Positions 25,083-35,500 of a stretch of 64,000 bases of DNA are shown here, in pieces. This DNA is from Fasciola hepatica (lineage: Eukaryota > Platyhelminthes > Trematoda > Plagiorchiida > Fasciolidae), in NCBI GenBank assembly GCA_948099385.1, contig CANUEZ040000070.1:124001-188000 (forward strand). Direction: 5' to 3'. The position numbers and the translations under genes were made by a program. Position 1 is the first letter of the stretch. Each line of letters begins with the position of its first letter. Below the pieces are notes generated by a model. That model searched no databases. It was not told where the DNA came from and saw only the letters and a list, made by a program, of their open reading frames with translations.

Positions 25083-26885
25083 ATGGACATGATAGTCACT
25101 TCGGCAGACCACGGCACGAATGGGAAAGAAGTACGCTGCAATACGCGTAATAATCAGTCTTACTGTTGTCATCCAAGTCAAGCTTTTCGCCTGTTCTGCA
25201 AGTGCACCTCAGTTCGTGGTATGTCTAAGCTACACACCGGCCCGAAGGCTTTGCGCATTATGTGGCTCACATTTGTTCTTAGCATGACCTGTTTACTGGT
25301 CTCTTCCACTGCCCTATTAATCAAAGACTATCTGAACTACGATGTCAGTGTGCATATTCAAGTTAAACTGGACACTCCAGCTCCATTTCCGGCGCTGACT
25401 GTTTGTCATCAACCTCCATTCTCATTTGAAGCGTATGAATTATGGAATAGATCAGAAATACTTTCACCATCGCAGTTCAACCGCTACATGAGAAAACTTG
25501 TCCTGGATGCTCTTCAGAGGAAAGAAATTGATTTGGCCAACAGTATTTGGGGCTATGATACTCAGAGTGTGTACTACCAAAATCTGGCTGTCAAAGAAGC
25601 CATACAGCTTGGACATTCTCCGTCTATATTTCTCTCTTGTGTACACTTTACAGCACAGAGCATCTCGTTTGAAGACGACTGTACCCTGCTAAGAAACTAC
25701 CAGTTGCGCCGTTTCTCGCATCACTCATTTATGAACTGTTACACATTTGAACCCATAGATTTCGCGGAAGCTAAAGACATTTCCATTTTCAGTCTTGTGG
25801 TTGGGATGAGCCCACGAGATCGAGACGTGCCCATGCATCCGGCATTCTTTATTGACGTGTTTGAACAGGCCCGCGGGCTACGTATTGTGGTACACGAACC
25901 GGGAACAATGCCGGATTTGGAGAAGGATGGACTGCACGTGGAACCGGGTAAACTGAACGAGATAGCTTATGAATCTTACCTATGGAACCGTTTGAACACA
26001 CCCAAACGACCATGTATCGTGGCAAACGAATCACATCGTTATCAGGATTTGGACGAGTGGTACAATTACACGCAATCCAGTTGTCTATTGCAACATCAAC
26101 AACGAGAAATTATGTCTGAATGTGGCTGCATGCTCGTGATGAATCCTAGACCGGTTGAACCGACTGATACAATGCCTTATTGCGGTCGACTGCGTGCCAA
26201 TGAAAATATGACCAGCTTTATGGAGAGACTGCATTGCTTGGCGAGGATAATGGAAGAATCAGCAAAAAATAAACACAAAGGGACAGAATGTTTGCCCCGC
26301 TGCACGTACTACGAATACGCTAGTTCAACATCAATAACGAAATGGCGGGGATATCCTTGGCAACTTTACTGGTTGCGTGTACAGAACCAGGCATCACAAA
26401 ATCTGCATGCCTATTATCGGGATCACGGGGATGTGAATTTGACCAACCATCCAGCTTTTAAGCAGTGGGAACTATATTTGAAGTATGACAACCTGACGCA
26501 CATACCACGTCATCAGGAATTGATAAACTTGACCGAGGGAACAGAAGAATATTTCGCGAACTTGCCCAAATGGCCGCCGGAAAACTTGAATCTGGATAGC
26601 GATGATTTCGCATACGTAGTTGTGAAACGGAAATCGACCAGTACAGTTGAAAAGAATGAGAAACTTGTCCTCAGTTCCTATGTTCTGGTCAGTCGTGTCG
26701 GCGGATTGTGCTCACTCACTGTTGGTTTAACTGCTGCTTTTTTTGTCGAACTTCTGGAATTTCTCTACCTGTTATGCAATGGAAGTCGAGCGACGTCCAA
26801 AGAAAAAGTGAGACAAGAGAAGCAAGCAAGCTCAATAATATTACCTGACCAAACCAAAGATCAATTGCGTGGTGTTAAATTATGA
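25083..26885 (+). CDS. DEG/ENaC family cation channel subunit, single exon, 600 aa
   Basis: This is a degenerin/epithelial sodium channel family subunit. Family members form trimers in the plasma membrane and carry amiloride-sensitive Na+ currents, gated by peptide, acid or force depending on the subfamily. The frame is open from 24,903, but the first ATG is at 25,083 (GCGATGG, G at -3 and +4). The TTG at 24,966 would not be used in an animal gene. In order: a cytoplasmic N-terminus with FCKCTSVRG (residues 38-46), TM1 at about 59-80, the post-TM1 motif FPALTVCHQPPFS at 102-114, and a large extracellular domain with many cysteines including YTQSSCLLQ, ECGCML and TECLPRCTYYEY. TM2 spans about 537-562 and ends in a short tail. 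Length is normal for the family. Deviations: the gating HG motif is RG (R45), the acid before GG ahead of the pore is R538, and the GxS filter is GLT (548-550). The second cysteine of the usual C-x3-C is also replaced (CLLQH). No intron is seen. Ligand and subfamily cannot be assigned. Confidence 0.95.
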   Translation: MDMIVTSADHGTNGKEVRCNTRNNQSYCCHPSQAFRLFCKCTSVRGMSKLHTGPKALRIMWLTFVLSMTCLLVSSTALLIKDYLNYDVSVHIQVKLDTPAPFPALTVCHQPPFSFEAYELWNRSEILSPSQFNRYMRKLVLDALQRKEIDLANSIWGYDTQSVYYQNLAVKEAIQLGHSPSIFLSCVHFTAQSISFEDDCTLLRNYQLRRFSHHSFMNCYTFEPIDFAEAKDISIFSLVVGMSPRDRDVPMHPAFFIDVFEQARGLRIVVHEPGTMPDLEKDGLHVEPGKLNEIAYESYLWNRLNTPKRPCIVANESHRYQDLDEWYNYTQSSCLLQHQQREIMSECGCMLVMNPRPVEPTDTMPYCGRLRANENMTSFMERLHCLARIMEESAKNKHKGTECLPRCTYYEYASSTSITKWRGYPWQLYWLRVQNQASQNLHAYYRDHGDVNLTNHPAFKQWELYLKYDNLTHIPRHQELINLTEGTEEYFANLPKWPPENLNLDSDDFAYVVVKRKSTSTVEKNEKLVLSSYVLVSRVGGLCSLTVGLTAAFFVELLEFLYLLCNGSRATSKEKVRQEKQASSIILPDQTKDQLRGVKL

Positions 26886-29800
26886 TTTCTTTACTCCATA
26901 TGGAAAATATCAAACGGAGACAGTATCTAGTACATCATTCTACTTCGGGGCTCGAGTTCTAAGACTTAGTGTTGCTTTCAAAAAAAAAACAGTAGCCAGA
27001 ATCATCAATGGTTTTGTGGCTTCACAGTTACTCAGAATGAACAGTCTGAGAAAAACGCGATATGTACAGTTGTAAAGGGAATAGATTGTTGTCGTTGTCT
27101 TATGCAACAATCTTACAGTTGATCTATTGCGCTGTACTTGCTATTATGAACAGTAAAGCTCAGACAACAGATTTACGTGCTCACGTCACCTTACCTTACT
27201 TTTCTGTTCGTCACTATTTCGATGAATGACAACACTTCTATTTCAGACAACGTGAAGGCAAAGCAATTAGGGAGGAGATTACCAACCATTTGTATTGGAC
27301 TCTTATTGGACTCGTACTTAGTGACAATTGCATCAGCGTGAAGACTTCTCGCACGATTACGTAATGAGCCTTACTTGCGTGAAGTATTATTCTGTGACTA
27401 AAACTCGTCAAGCTTTACTTGAAATATATATATCGACATAAATATAAATGAGTTTTCTTATTCCTAGGTCTCAAGCAATGATCAGTGATCTAGGGCACAT
27501 ATTTTTTTCTTTGAGTAGTCAGGGTATGCATTGAGTTTTATAAAGTTTATGTCAGCATTTTGCTCAAAATTAGGGTAAAGTCAACGTTATCAAAGCTATC
27601 ACCTCTTTGTTTTGTTCTCTGTGTGATCTGTGGGAATACTTGAGCCACTGAAGCTGCCTAGAGGGATAATCGGAGATGACAGGATTCAAGGCTTATATCC
27701 CAAACTCTATGATCGATAGCTGGATGGGCGATTCAGAGTAAACAATTAGTTGCAACTCAAGTTATTCTATGAATTACTGCATGCGATTCCAAGCACGAGA
27801 GGACTGCATATTTCAAAATAATTTGTTGCATAAAATTTTGACGTCGTTGATAACTTTCTTTGACAGATTTCGATGCTTTTTTCTAATTACTCTCATCACA
27901 ATGCATTGTTAAGTTCCGCGGAAAAGTGCGTGCGAAAGCCAATCCTAAATAAACTCGTTCACATTCACAATATGCTTTTACTAAGTCACCAAGATTAACC
28001 TTAAAAACGGAGATGCCATTTACCACTTTCGATGAAATCTATCATCCATATTTGTTAAGCCTATGAAACCAGCTGACATTTCACCTTGACTGGACAGAAT
28101 ATAATGGGCTTTTTCATATCTCATATTAACAAATCTAACGGAGTATTAGGAATTGTAATAACAGAAAGGTATAATTGTTTAAAAGCTGTTGAAAAGCGTT
28201 CTCAAGCGTCTGTCATGTTTCATTCTACTATTAGTTCTGACACACAAACCCTCGTGTTTTTACACTGTTTGTCTTTCTGGTTTGAAATTACCATCATATT
28301 GGAAGCAGGCATAATAACGGTAGGGAGCAGTTGCTTTTCAGTTAGATTTCAAATACTGGCTGGATTGTGCCATTAAATTATCATGTGGAGATTGTTTGAG
28401 ATGTTCACATGGAAACACTCATTAACTCGATTAGTTTATAATTATCTGTCTGGATAATAATTGTCTACATGGTGGGAGTTTTTCGTTTTTCTGTGATTGT
28501 GGTATTATGAAACCGTTGTTTCGTACACAAATGGAACAACTACTGATCTGTTGTTTTATAGTAAACTTTAGTCTCGCTGGAAATGATAACGGCGTTATTG
28601 AGTAACTGTTCCCTTTGGGACAACGGACAATTCATGATTTACTACGTCATCGCAAAGGGGCTTATCAGCTAGTCAGTACATGATCTCGCTGGTAATCCTG
28701 ACCCGTCAGATGAATTCCGAACATTCAAGGTCACAGAATATCGAAACAGAACCGCACGATCTTGCACGACTATTTGAAAATTCGAAAAGTTCCGCACGCT
28801 GTAACTCCTCCATTAGTGTTTGGCCCATCCAGTTATGAACATTTGTTTCGAACGATATTAGGAACAAAGGATTGTTCTTTTCAATCTTCATGAGTACACT
28901 TCATGAAGTGGGTCCCTGCCTCATTGCTGCCATTCAAGTTTCGTCAAGGTAGCCTTGGCCGTATTCATTCTATTTGACCTTATTTTTGTCAGTCCTTCTT
29001 CAAAGCTAGCCTTCTCACGGATGTTTGCAACAACGGTTCCTCTGATATAAAAGAGTCGTTTATGTGATGAATGTTCTATAGGAGTACTGTCCTAGTCAAA
29101 TTGTTCCCTCCAATTTATTTCTCTCCTTTTTTCCGGAAGGTTTCCTTATTCGATGAACAAAATTCAGAAAACAGGTCATGACTCAACCCAATCAAACTGA
29201 AAAATAGCTGTTCCGTACATCAAATTACATCATAGCCATGAATCTTCAGGGTTGCTTTAGTGATCATAGTCAAACCAATGCAATACACACAGAAAACTCA
29301 AACGCCAATCGCTCACCTATTGACCACGAGACTGGTCGTTGAACCTCTGTTGCCTAAGCAACTAGTTCAGTGATCAGGATTTATTCAAGACCTCAAACCT
29401 CATTTGCGAATGTCACCTGCGTCAAAGGTTACTGATTGTTCCATTATTTTGTTTTAAGTTCTGGTGAAACAGAAAACAAACATAATAATGTGTCCTTCCA
29501 GTATAAATGATAAGAATATACTATGAGATTCGTTCTCAAAGGCAAATGTTTATGAAATACATGACAAAGAGGATTCACTGCCTTACATCTCAAATGAAAA
29601 GTTGGTACAATTTCGAACCGGGAAATATTTTGAAAATAAAACAATAACCCACAGAATAAACTTTCACTTATAATTTACCTCAGGTCTGCAATGATTTTCA
29701 TTGATAAAGTATTATAGAGAGAAGGAAACGTTTTTGAAATAGTAATTATTCCTGGCAGAACATGTTCTCACAAAATCAAATGATAGCCATTTTATCTCGG

Positions 29801-29978
29801 GGATTGGACGCATCAACCGGACGAATTTTTATTTCAAAATGTTTTCAATAATGTTTAATAAGCCTCCAAAGTTTTTTGTCATATTCAGAGGAGTAGTGTC
29901 GCATGTGTCTTTATTATGGCGTTGCTCTTTGCCTCCCATTTTTTCGTTCTGGTTTACTGTCGTTCGTTTCTCCTTTAG
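26886..29978. other. Intergenic stretch with one exon-like segment
   Basis: No known gene family. At 27,247-27,359 a segment follows an excellent acceptor (CTTCTATTTCAG) and stays open for about 36 codons with a natural-looking composition (starting QREGKAIREEITNH). It could end at a GTAATG donor at 27,360 or at the TAA there. It may be a 3' exon of an unseen gene, or chance. Nothing else is recognised. Confidence 0.35.
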
Positions 29979-30754
29979 ACTGTAGGCATGATAGCAAATT
30001 TCAAACCTCGCATCTCTTCTGTGATGCGAAATCTCGTAGGTAATGGTAGGTTAGCGCTTTTTATTGGGAAAATAAACCATCTGAGGTTTTTGTTTACCCA
30101 TTTATTTCGAAGTCTGTCAACAACCCAATCTGTAATGGATGATCAGAAGAAGTGCCGGTTATTTTTCCAAATCCATCTGATTACTTTGTTCTGTGCCGCA
30201 TATGCAACAACAGAAAAAACAGCATTTCAGAGTTCGTTTCGAATGTAAATGAAAAAAATTCGGACATTTTCGGCACCATCTCCAACAGACTGTTTTGTAA
30301 GATAACTGTACTTAACTGTGGGCTAAAGATTAGCATATATTCATCCAAATGATCATCTTACTGCTGGACGCCGGGAGGAGAATTTCACTCAAACCCACAT
30401 TTACAGCAGGATGTTTTAGAACGGATGTTGAGAGATTTTTAGGTAAGCTGTCCGAGTTGTATTTGAGCAAACATATCTTATCTAAATCCCTGCGATGCAG
30501 CAATGGTGCAAAAGCATAAGGTGGTCGAAGCAGGTAAAAATCAAGGAATAGGTTACACTACCCGTGGATATGGTTAAATTCATCTCGAAAGATTTACTGT
30601 GTTGACTAAATGAACTCAATTTTATCACTCAATAATCGAGCGTAATTTCTACCCCAGGGATAGACCTTTTCACATAATCCCAATTTTGACTATGGATGAT
30701 ATAATGCACGCTTGTGTCCTACAAGAAGGACTGCATCATGGAATCCCTAATAAA
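29979..30754 (+). CDS. Candidate multi-exon gene with micro-exons (model A)
   Basis: I do not recognise the product. The model rests on splice sites and phase. Exons: 29,979-30,039 (61 nt, after CTCCTTTAG, donor GTAATG), 30,147-30,296 (150 nt, donor GTAAGA), 30,407-30,442 (36 nt, after CATTTACAG, donor GTAAGC), 30,501-30,533 (33 nt, after GATGCAG, donor GTAAAA) and a last exon from 30,658 (after TTTCTACCCCAG) with stop TAA at 30,675-30,677. An AATAAA follows at 30,749-30,754. Every junction is phase 1 and the joined frame has no stop. The 150-nt exon encodes a natural-looking segment with DYFVLCRICNNRKN, and the two micro-exons encode GCFRTDVERFL and MVQKHKVVEA. Introns are 107, 110, 58 and 124 bp. 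The 5' end is unknown; the first listed exon has an in-frame ATG at 29,988. The acceptor before 30,147 has a poor pyrimidine tract, so that boundary is the weakest. The model could be a chance chain. Confidence 0.35.
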
Positions 30755-30929
30755 TTCATACTTCCATTACCTTTTATTATTTTACTAATTGAAGTGTGAT
30801 GAAACCCAAAGCAACCAGTTATTGTAACATAAATTACTAAGTCAGTATTCAGTCTTGCTAGCATTTTGACACAGAGTATGATCAAGAGAGGGATTCAAAA
30901 ATTGCTCTCAAGGATCCACGTCACATGAG

Positions 30930-31425
30930 AACACCCACTTGGTAGTTCCGGACACAACCCATTTGTTAGTACAAGGAGTCTGAATCTTATATAGTGGAAA
31001 TTCCACTTGCATTTTTCACATTCGAAATTCATATGCCGCTAGTCGGAATCAAGCCGGTGACAATCCGACTGCCGAACGGATGCCCGACCAACTAAGGTAT
31101 CGCTGTACGGGCAGTCGGGTTTGAATAACGTGAGTGAATAGGGGATGATGCGCGAACCATCACTATTCCAAATACGCACAGCAACTGTCCTTGTTTCAAT
31201 CACTGAGCTAGCCTCGTCGGTCACTGCCCGAAGGGGCGCACAGTGCACGGCTGAATTCCATGAAATGGACGTTGAACTATATCCATGGAATGGGTTATTG
31301 GCACGAGGATTCTGAATCTTATGTAATGGAAGATCCACTTGCGTTTTTATATCTAAAAGTCCAAAGCTGAGAGCCGGAATCAAACCTGCAACATTCCACT
31401 TACCGGGCAAGTGCACTACCAGCTG
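30930..31425 (-). repeat. Modular tRNA-derived SINE, copy 2 (minus strand)
   Basis: Read on the minus strand from 31,425 downward, the order is tRNA-like B, C, A, B, C, that is, almost two tandem units. The first B module has GCAGGTTTGATTCCGG and the second has CACCGGCTTGATTCCGAC, both B-box-like. Module A includes GACGAGGCTAGCTCAGTGAT. Module C includes GCAAGTGGATCTTCCATTAC. This copy shows most clearly that the modules repeat head to tail. Confidence 0.8.
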
Positions 31426-31469
31426 AATACGTTATATATCACTGATTATTCACCCGTGTTATCCATACC

Positions 31470-31610
31470 TGACCGGTGGTACAGCGACAACTCAGCTAAC
31501 AGGGTGTCTGATCTGTAAGCGGAATATCTCTAGTTCGATTCCGGGTAGCAGCAAGGGGCTTTTGAGTGAGAAAAGTGCCAATGAATTTTCCACTACATAA
31601 TAGTTTTAAA
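31470..31610 (+). repeat. Modular tRNA-derived SINE, copy 3 (plus strand)
   Basis: A B-C fragment in the opposite orientation to its neighbour, with a B-box-like AGTTCGATTCC at about 31,532-31,542 and a module C ending near AATGAATTTTCCACTACATA. Together with copy 2 it forms a head-to-head pair of the same family. Confidence 0.75.
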
Positions 31611-32590
31611 CTCATGAAAACTCTTTCGGGGTTCTACAGTCAAATTTCACCTGGCCTTAGTAGCTGACTCATTCTGGGATTCCACTTTTATAATTAGTGA
31701 AATAAATGTATTTTAGAAAACCTCGCTTACAAACCATTACAAGAAAAAGGCAGAATAAATGTAAAACAAGGATAGTTTATCAGCTGAGGTTTGCCTTATA
31801 CCAAGCAAGACGCCCAACATCTAGAAAGTGTACTTCCGTCTCAAAGAACCTGTAAAAACCTGTATGATTTAAAAAGTGCCATTTTATTTTCAAAATTTTC
31901 ATGACAATTTTGTACCCCAAAATTTTGCTTGCACAAACGGATTCTACAACTTTTTTGAGGTTTTTGAGATGTCAGTAGATTTGAATAAAAGTATTGCTCA
32001 GTCTCAGTTAATTCCCAAGAGTGAACAGTTGAAGTGTAACTGTTTTGTCCGCGGTCGAGTTGATGTAATTAGTCACGTGGTGAGAAGAACGCCTTCAGTG
32101 GACAAAGATGAAGGATTGAGTCTGAGCTGAAAGAAACCTTAAATTTCCCGGTCCTTCTGTGGAACAGAATGTGAGATCTTGGTTGTGACAATGAATTTAG
32201 TTAACGCCCTGGAACTTACATAAAACAAAGCCTCACTTCAATCCATAGCCGCGTCAGCCTAACTAATAATCTCTGTAAAACGGAGTTCAGAGGTTTTTGA
32301 TTTCCTGTGTGCAATCCGTCTGTCAAGCCTCAAAACTGAATCGATACTAAGAGATAACCATGAACAGATGGAAATCGCTCTTAACTAATGTCATTATACC
32401 CCTTTGATACATAGCAAAGGAGAAATTAGTAACACATAAGAAATAGCCAACTACTACTGACTGATCGGAAGCATGAACAGGTGATTCTATCTTGCTCCTA
32501 TGGCCTCTCAAGTTAGACTTTACTTTCAAAAACACCAATCTCATGTACTACTTGATGGGTGACTGAAAAGCGAGTTTTACTTTCTGAAAG
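31611..32590. other. Spacer with an exon-like open frame
   Basis: No recognised gene. A frame at 31,969-32,079 starts with an ATG after TTTTTTGAG and ends at CACGTG|GTGAGA, a good donor, encoding about 37 residues beginning MSVDLNKSIAQSQLIPKS. It could be an upstream exon of the gene modelled next, but its phase does not match directly. Confidence 0.3.
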
Positions 32591-35500
32591 GATTGATAAA
32601 GTGCGGTAAGTTGTTCATTCCATCGGCAGTCAGTTTTCAAAAGATTGTTCATGAAGTTGAACCAAGATCAGTACGTACTGGATGAAGAAATCAAATACTC
32701 TGCTAACTAGCAGCTAATCGAGTCAGATAATAACAAGAACAAATTTTCAAATCACAGCCGGGAGTATTTTAATTACTGCCTTAAGAATTCCATAATGAAG
32801 TTGCTTACAAACGTATTCTGATGCCTTCTGCAGTCATTGGAATTGATATCCTCATTGGTTTTATCCTGCAAAAGAATTTTTTATAGCAGACCGCAAACCC
32901 CTCCAGAGTAAGTTCCTGTAATCACCATGAAGCATTTATCAGTCCCACTGAGTACTTAATCTCGCATAAAACATTTTGGTTGTTCAATTCCTCGGGTTCA
33001 GCTGTACACAATGGGTCAAGTAATCTTTCCACGGGAAATTGAAATAGTGGTATATACAATGCGTGAAACGGTAAAATTTAATCAATACATTCAGTTATGT
33101 GTATATGGTTTATTAGGGTTATTTTCAGAGCCGTGTGCGCGCCCTTATGCTTAAATTGCTTTAGTAAAAACTAGTAGTCCATATCAGCCCTTCATATTCG
33201 AATTGTCTGTCTTTGGTTCTGCTCCAGTGAATAACAAAGAAGCATTCTTTTGTTGTAGCTAATACAATTGGAGGCGAAGCGCTTCATCCCCTTTAAACTC
33301 CATGCGTGCGAGTTGCACTCATTTGAGCAAGCCCCTAAGAGTGGAAAACATTTCCCAAAAGCGACATTCAAATTTGTCCGAAAATTTTATTTTGAATCGA
33401 TGACCCAAAATTTGTAGTGAAGACGCGTTTACCAAAAATACCCTTTCAAACCTGCTCGCCGGTGTTTGATGCGCAAAACTTTCGTATTTGGACTATTCAC
33501 TTCGAGCAAGCAAACCTAAATAACTTTTTAAATCCTTTTGGATATATTTTCTCAGATAATTCGACTTTTCCTGTAGTTCCTAAGATTCATTTGCGAACAA
33601 AGTACGCTTTTCAAATTTCCGTCTGTGCTTATTCTGTTGTTACTTGTCGACAACAAATAAGCTCATTGACTCAACACAGCAAGTCTGAAATTGACCACAA
33701 CTCGAGTTGGAAAAACGCCGAATTTTCCGTATTCATGTGCTTTTTCCAGTTCACTGATTCGAACAAGAGATTATCTTTACACTCCAGCTGACAGCAAAAA
33801 TAAAAACACACGTTCTTTACCAGATGCATCTGAAGAAGGTAAGTTGGGCTATTTCGCCCACGCGAAGCACTCTGATAAACGCGAATGCATCCGCGAGTCG
33901 AGTGTTGCTATCAGCACAGAAAAGTTGGGGTAACTTTTGAACCAGAAGTCCAAGTGGTTGACTATTAGTGGGGTTGATCGTAGCTGGGGGATTGTTCTGA
34001 CCAAAATCCTGTAATAAACACCATTATAATTGGTTCACTTTAGAGCCGAGATTTTCGCACCCTCCATTACTGTTGCAAATTATCCAAATGTTGAATGTGT
34101 GCAGATGTCCCAAAGAGTGCTGCTGTTGTATCCAAATCTACGTAGATGCAGACGAATAGAAGCAATCTACTCTTTCTGGTTCATAAATAACAGCGATTTC
34201 AGTGATTTTAGCTGAGCCGTGACTCCGTCAATGCATTATTTCAGATAATGGTCATATTATTTGGCAGAACCTTCGATGACATGAGATTATCAACGCGCGA
34301 TTACGAATACTCACTCGCCGGTTTTGATGGTACACAAGTAAAATTGCCTGTCTTCAACGCCCCACTCCTTTGACCTAAATCGATGTAGGGCTTCAGAATA
34401 AACGATTGATGCTTTTTTCCGCTTCATCATCTCTCTGTCTGTCATTAATTCTAGATTTTCCCTGAGTCGGTCTGTGAGTCCGACACTGAGGTAATTTACG
34501 TGTTAGGGTCTTTAATAAAACTGCAATTCAGCCCCGTCTGTGAACTCTATACAAACTCCGGTAGCATTTTTACTTTACTCGCGACTTCCATGGTGCCAAA
34601 CATTTGTCACAAGTTCCAAATATTGGAATCTCTGTATCAGATCCCAGACCAGTTCGGAATGTATCGAGAAAACGACGCGCCATGTGATATGTAATAGGTA
34701 AGTGTTTATTGTTCCGTAACCGAAAAGTAGACTGATTGCCATCTTTTCCGATAATGCTGTGTTACCGAACAATAAATACTAACCTATGTTGGAATCTCGT
34801 TTGGAGCCCTATTCACGGGACTCAGAAGTATAGTATTGAAACAGTGACCTCAGTAATTAATTTTATGAACTTGGATGATCTGCACGTTTTTATTCGGCAC
34901 TTTCGCTTCGCTAAATCGCAATACGAAAACCTTTCCGAAATGTCACCTCAGAAATTGACATAGTACTGTTGAACCAAAATTCGATACATCGATATCTAGC
35001 AGGGGGCGAGTAAAATGCGCAACAAAACCGGTACTATGACAGATGAAATGCTGGAATCTAGTGGTATTTACAAAACGTATTTGAAGAACAATGCTTGAAC
35101 AATGAGATAACAGCGAAAGTAAAGACTGGTAACACAAAAGACGGACAGGCGACTGTTTGTGCATGGGACTACGGAAATTTTACCTGGAAAGATCAGGGGA
35201 ATAACAACGGGTTACGCGAGGTTGAATTGCTTGTACTGTTTCTGCTTGAACTTTCGAACTGGTATGGCTTTCGTCGCAATCTTTTGTTGCAAACTCTGGT
35301 AGTTGACAGAACTGACACGAGAGCTCGCATTAGTTCGATTACCTTTATACAAACAACAAGCTGTTGGTATTTGTGAAAGATCATTTGCCAGAACTTTATT
35401 ACTATTATCGGTAGCGGCAGTTTACGATAGATATCTAGGAAGCTTATGTTTTGTTTCGGCTGCAGTTGAGCAGCACCAATCACATAAACTGAGGTAGTTT

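Noticed and set aside
29914..29978. Signal-peptide-like frame (MALLFASHFFVLVYC) just upstream of model A
   Set aside because: It lies in the pyrimidine tract of the acceptor and stops exactly at the AG; T-rich tracts encode hydrophobic residues by chance.
33417..33791. 124-codon open frame overlapping model B
   Set aside because: It runs through a strong acceptor and its composition is less natural than the short exon in the other frame.
34044..34142. Extra exon between the second and third exons of model B
   Set aside because: The natural acceptor gives a phase that breaks the next exon; only a less likely AG two bases later fits.
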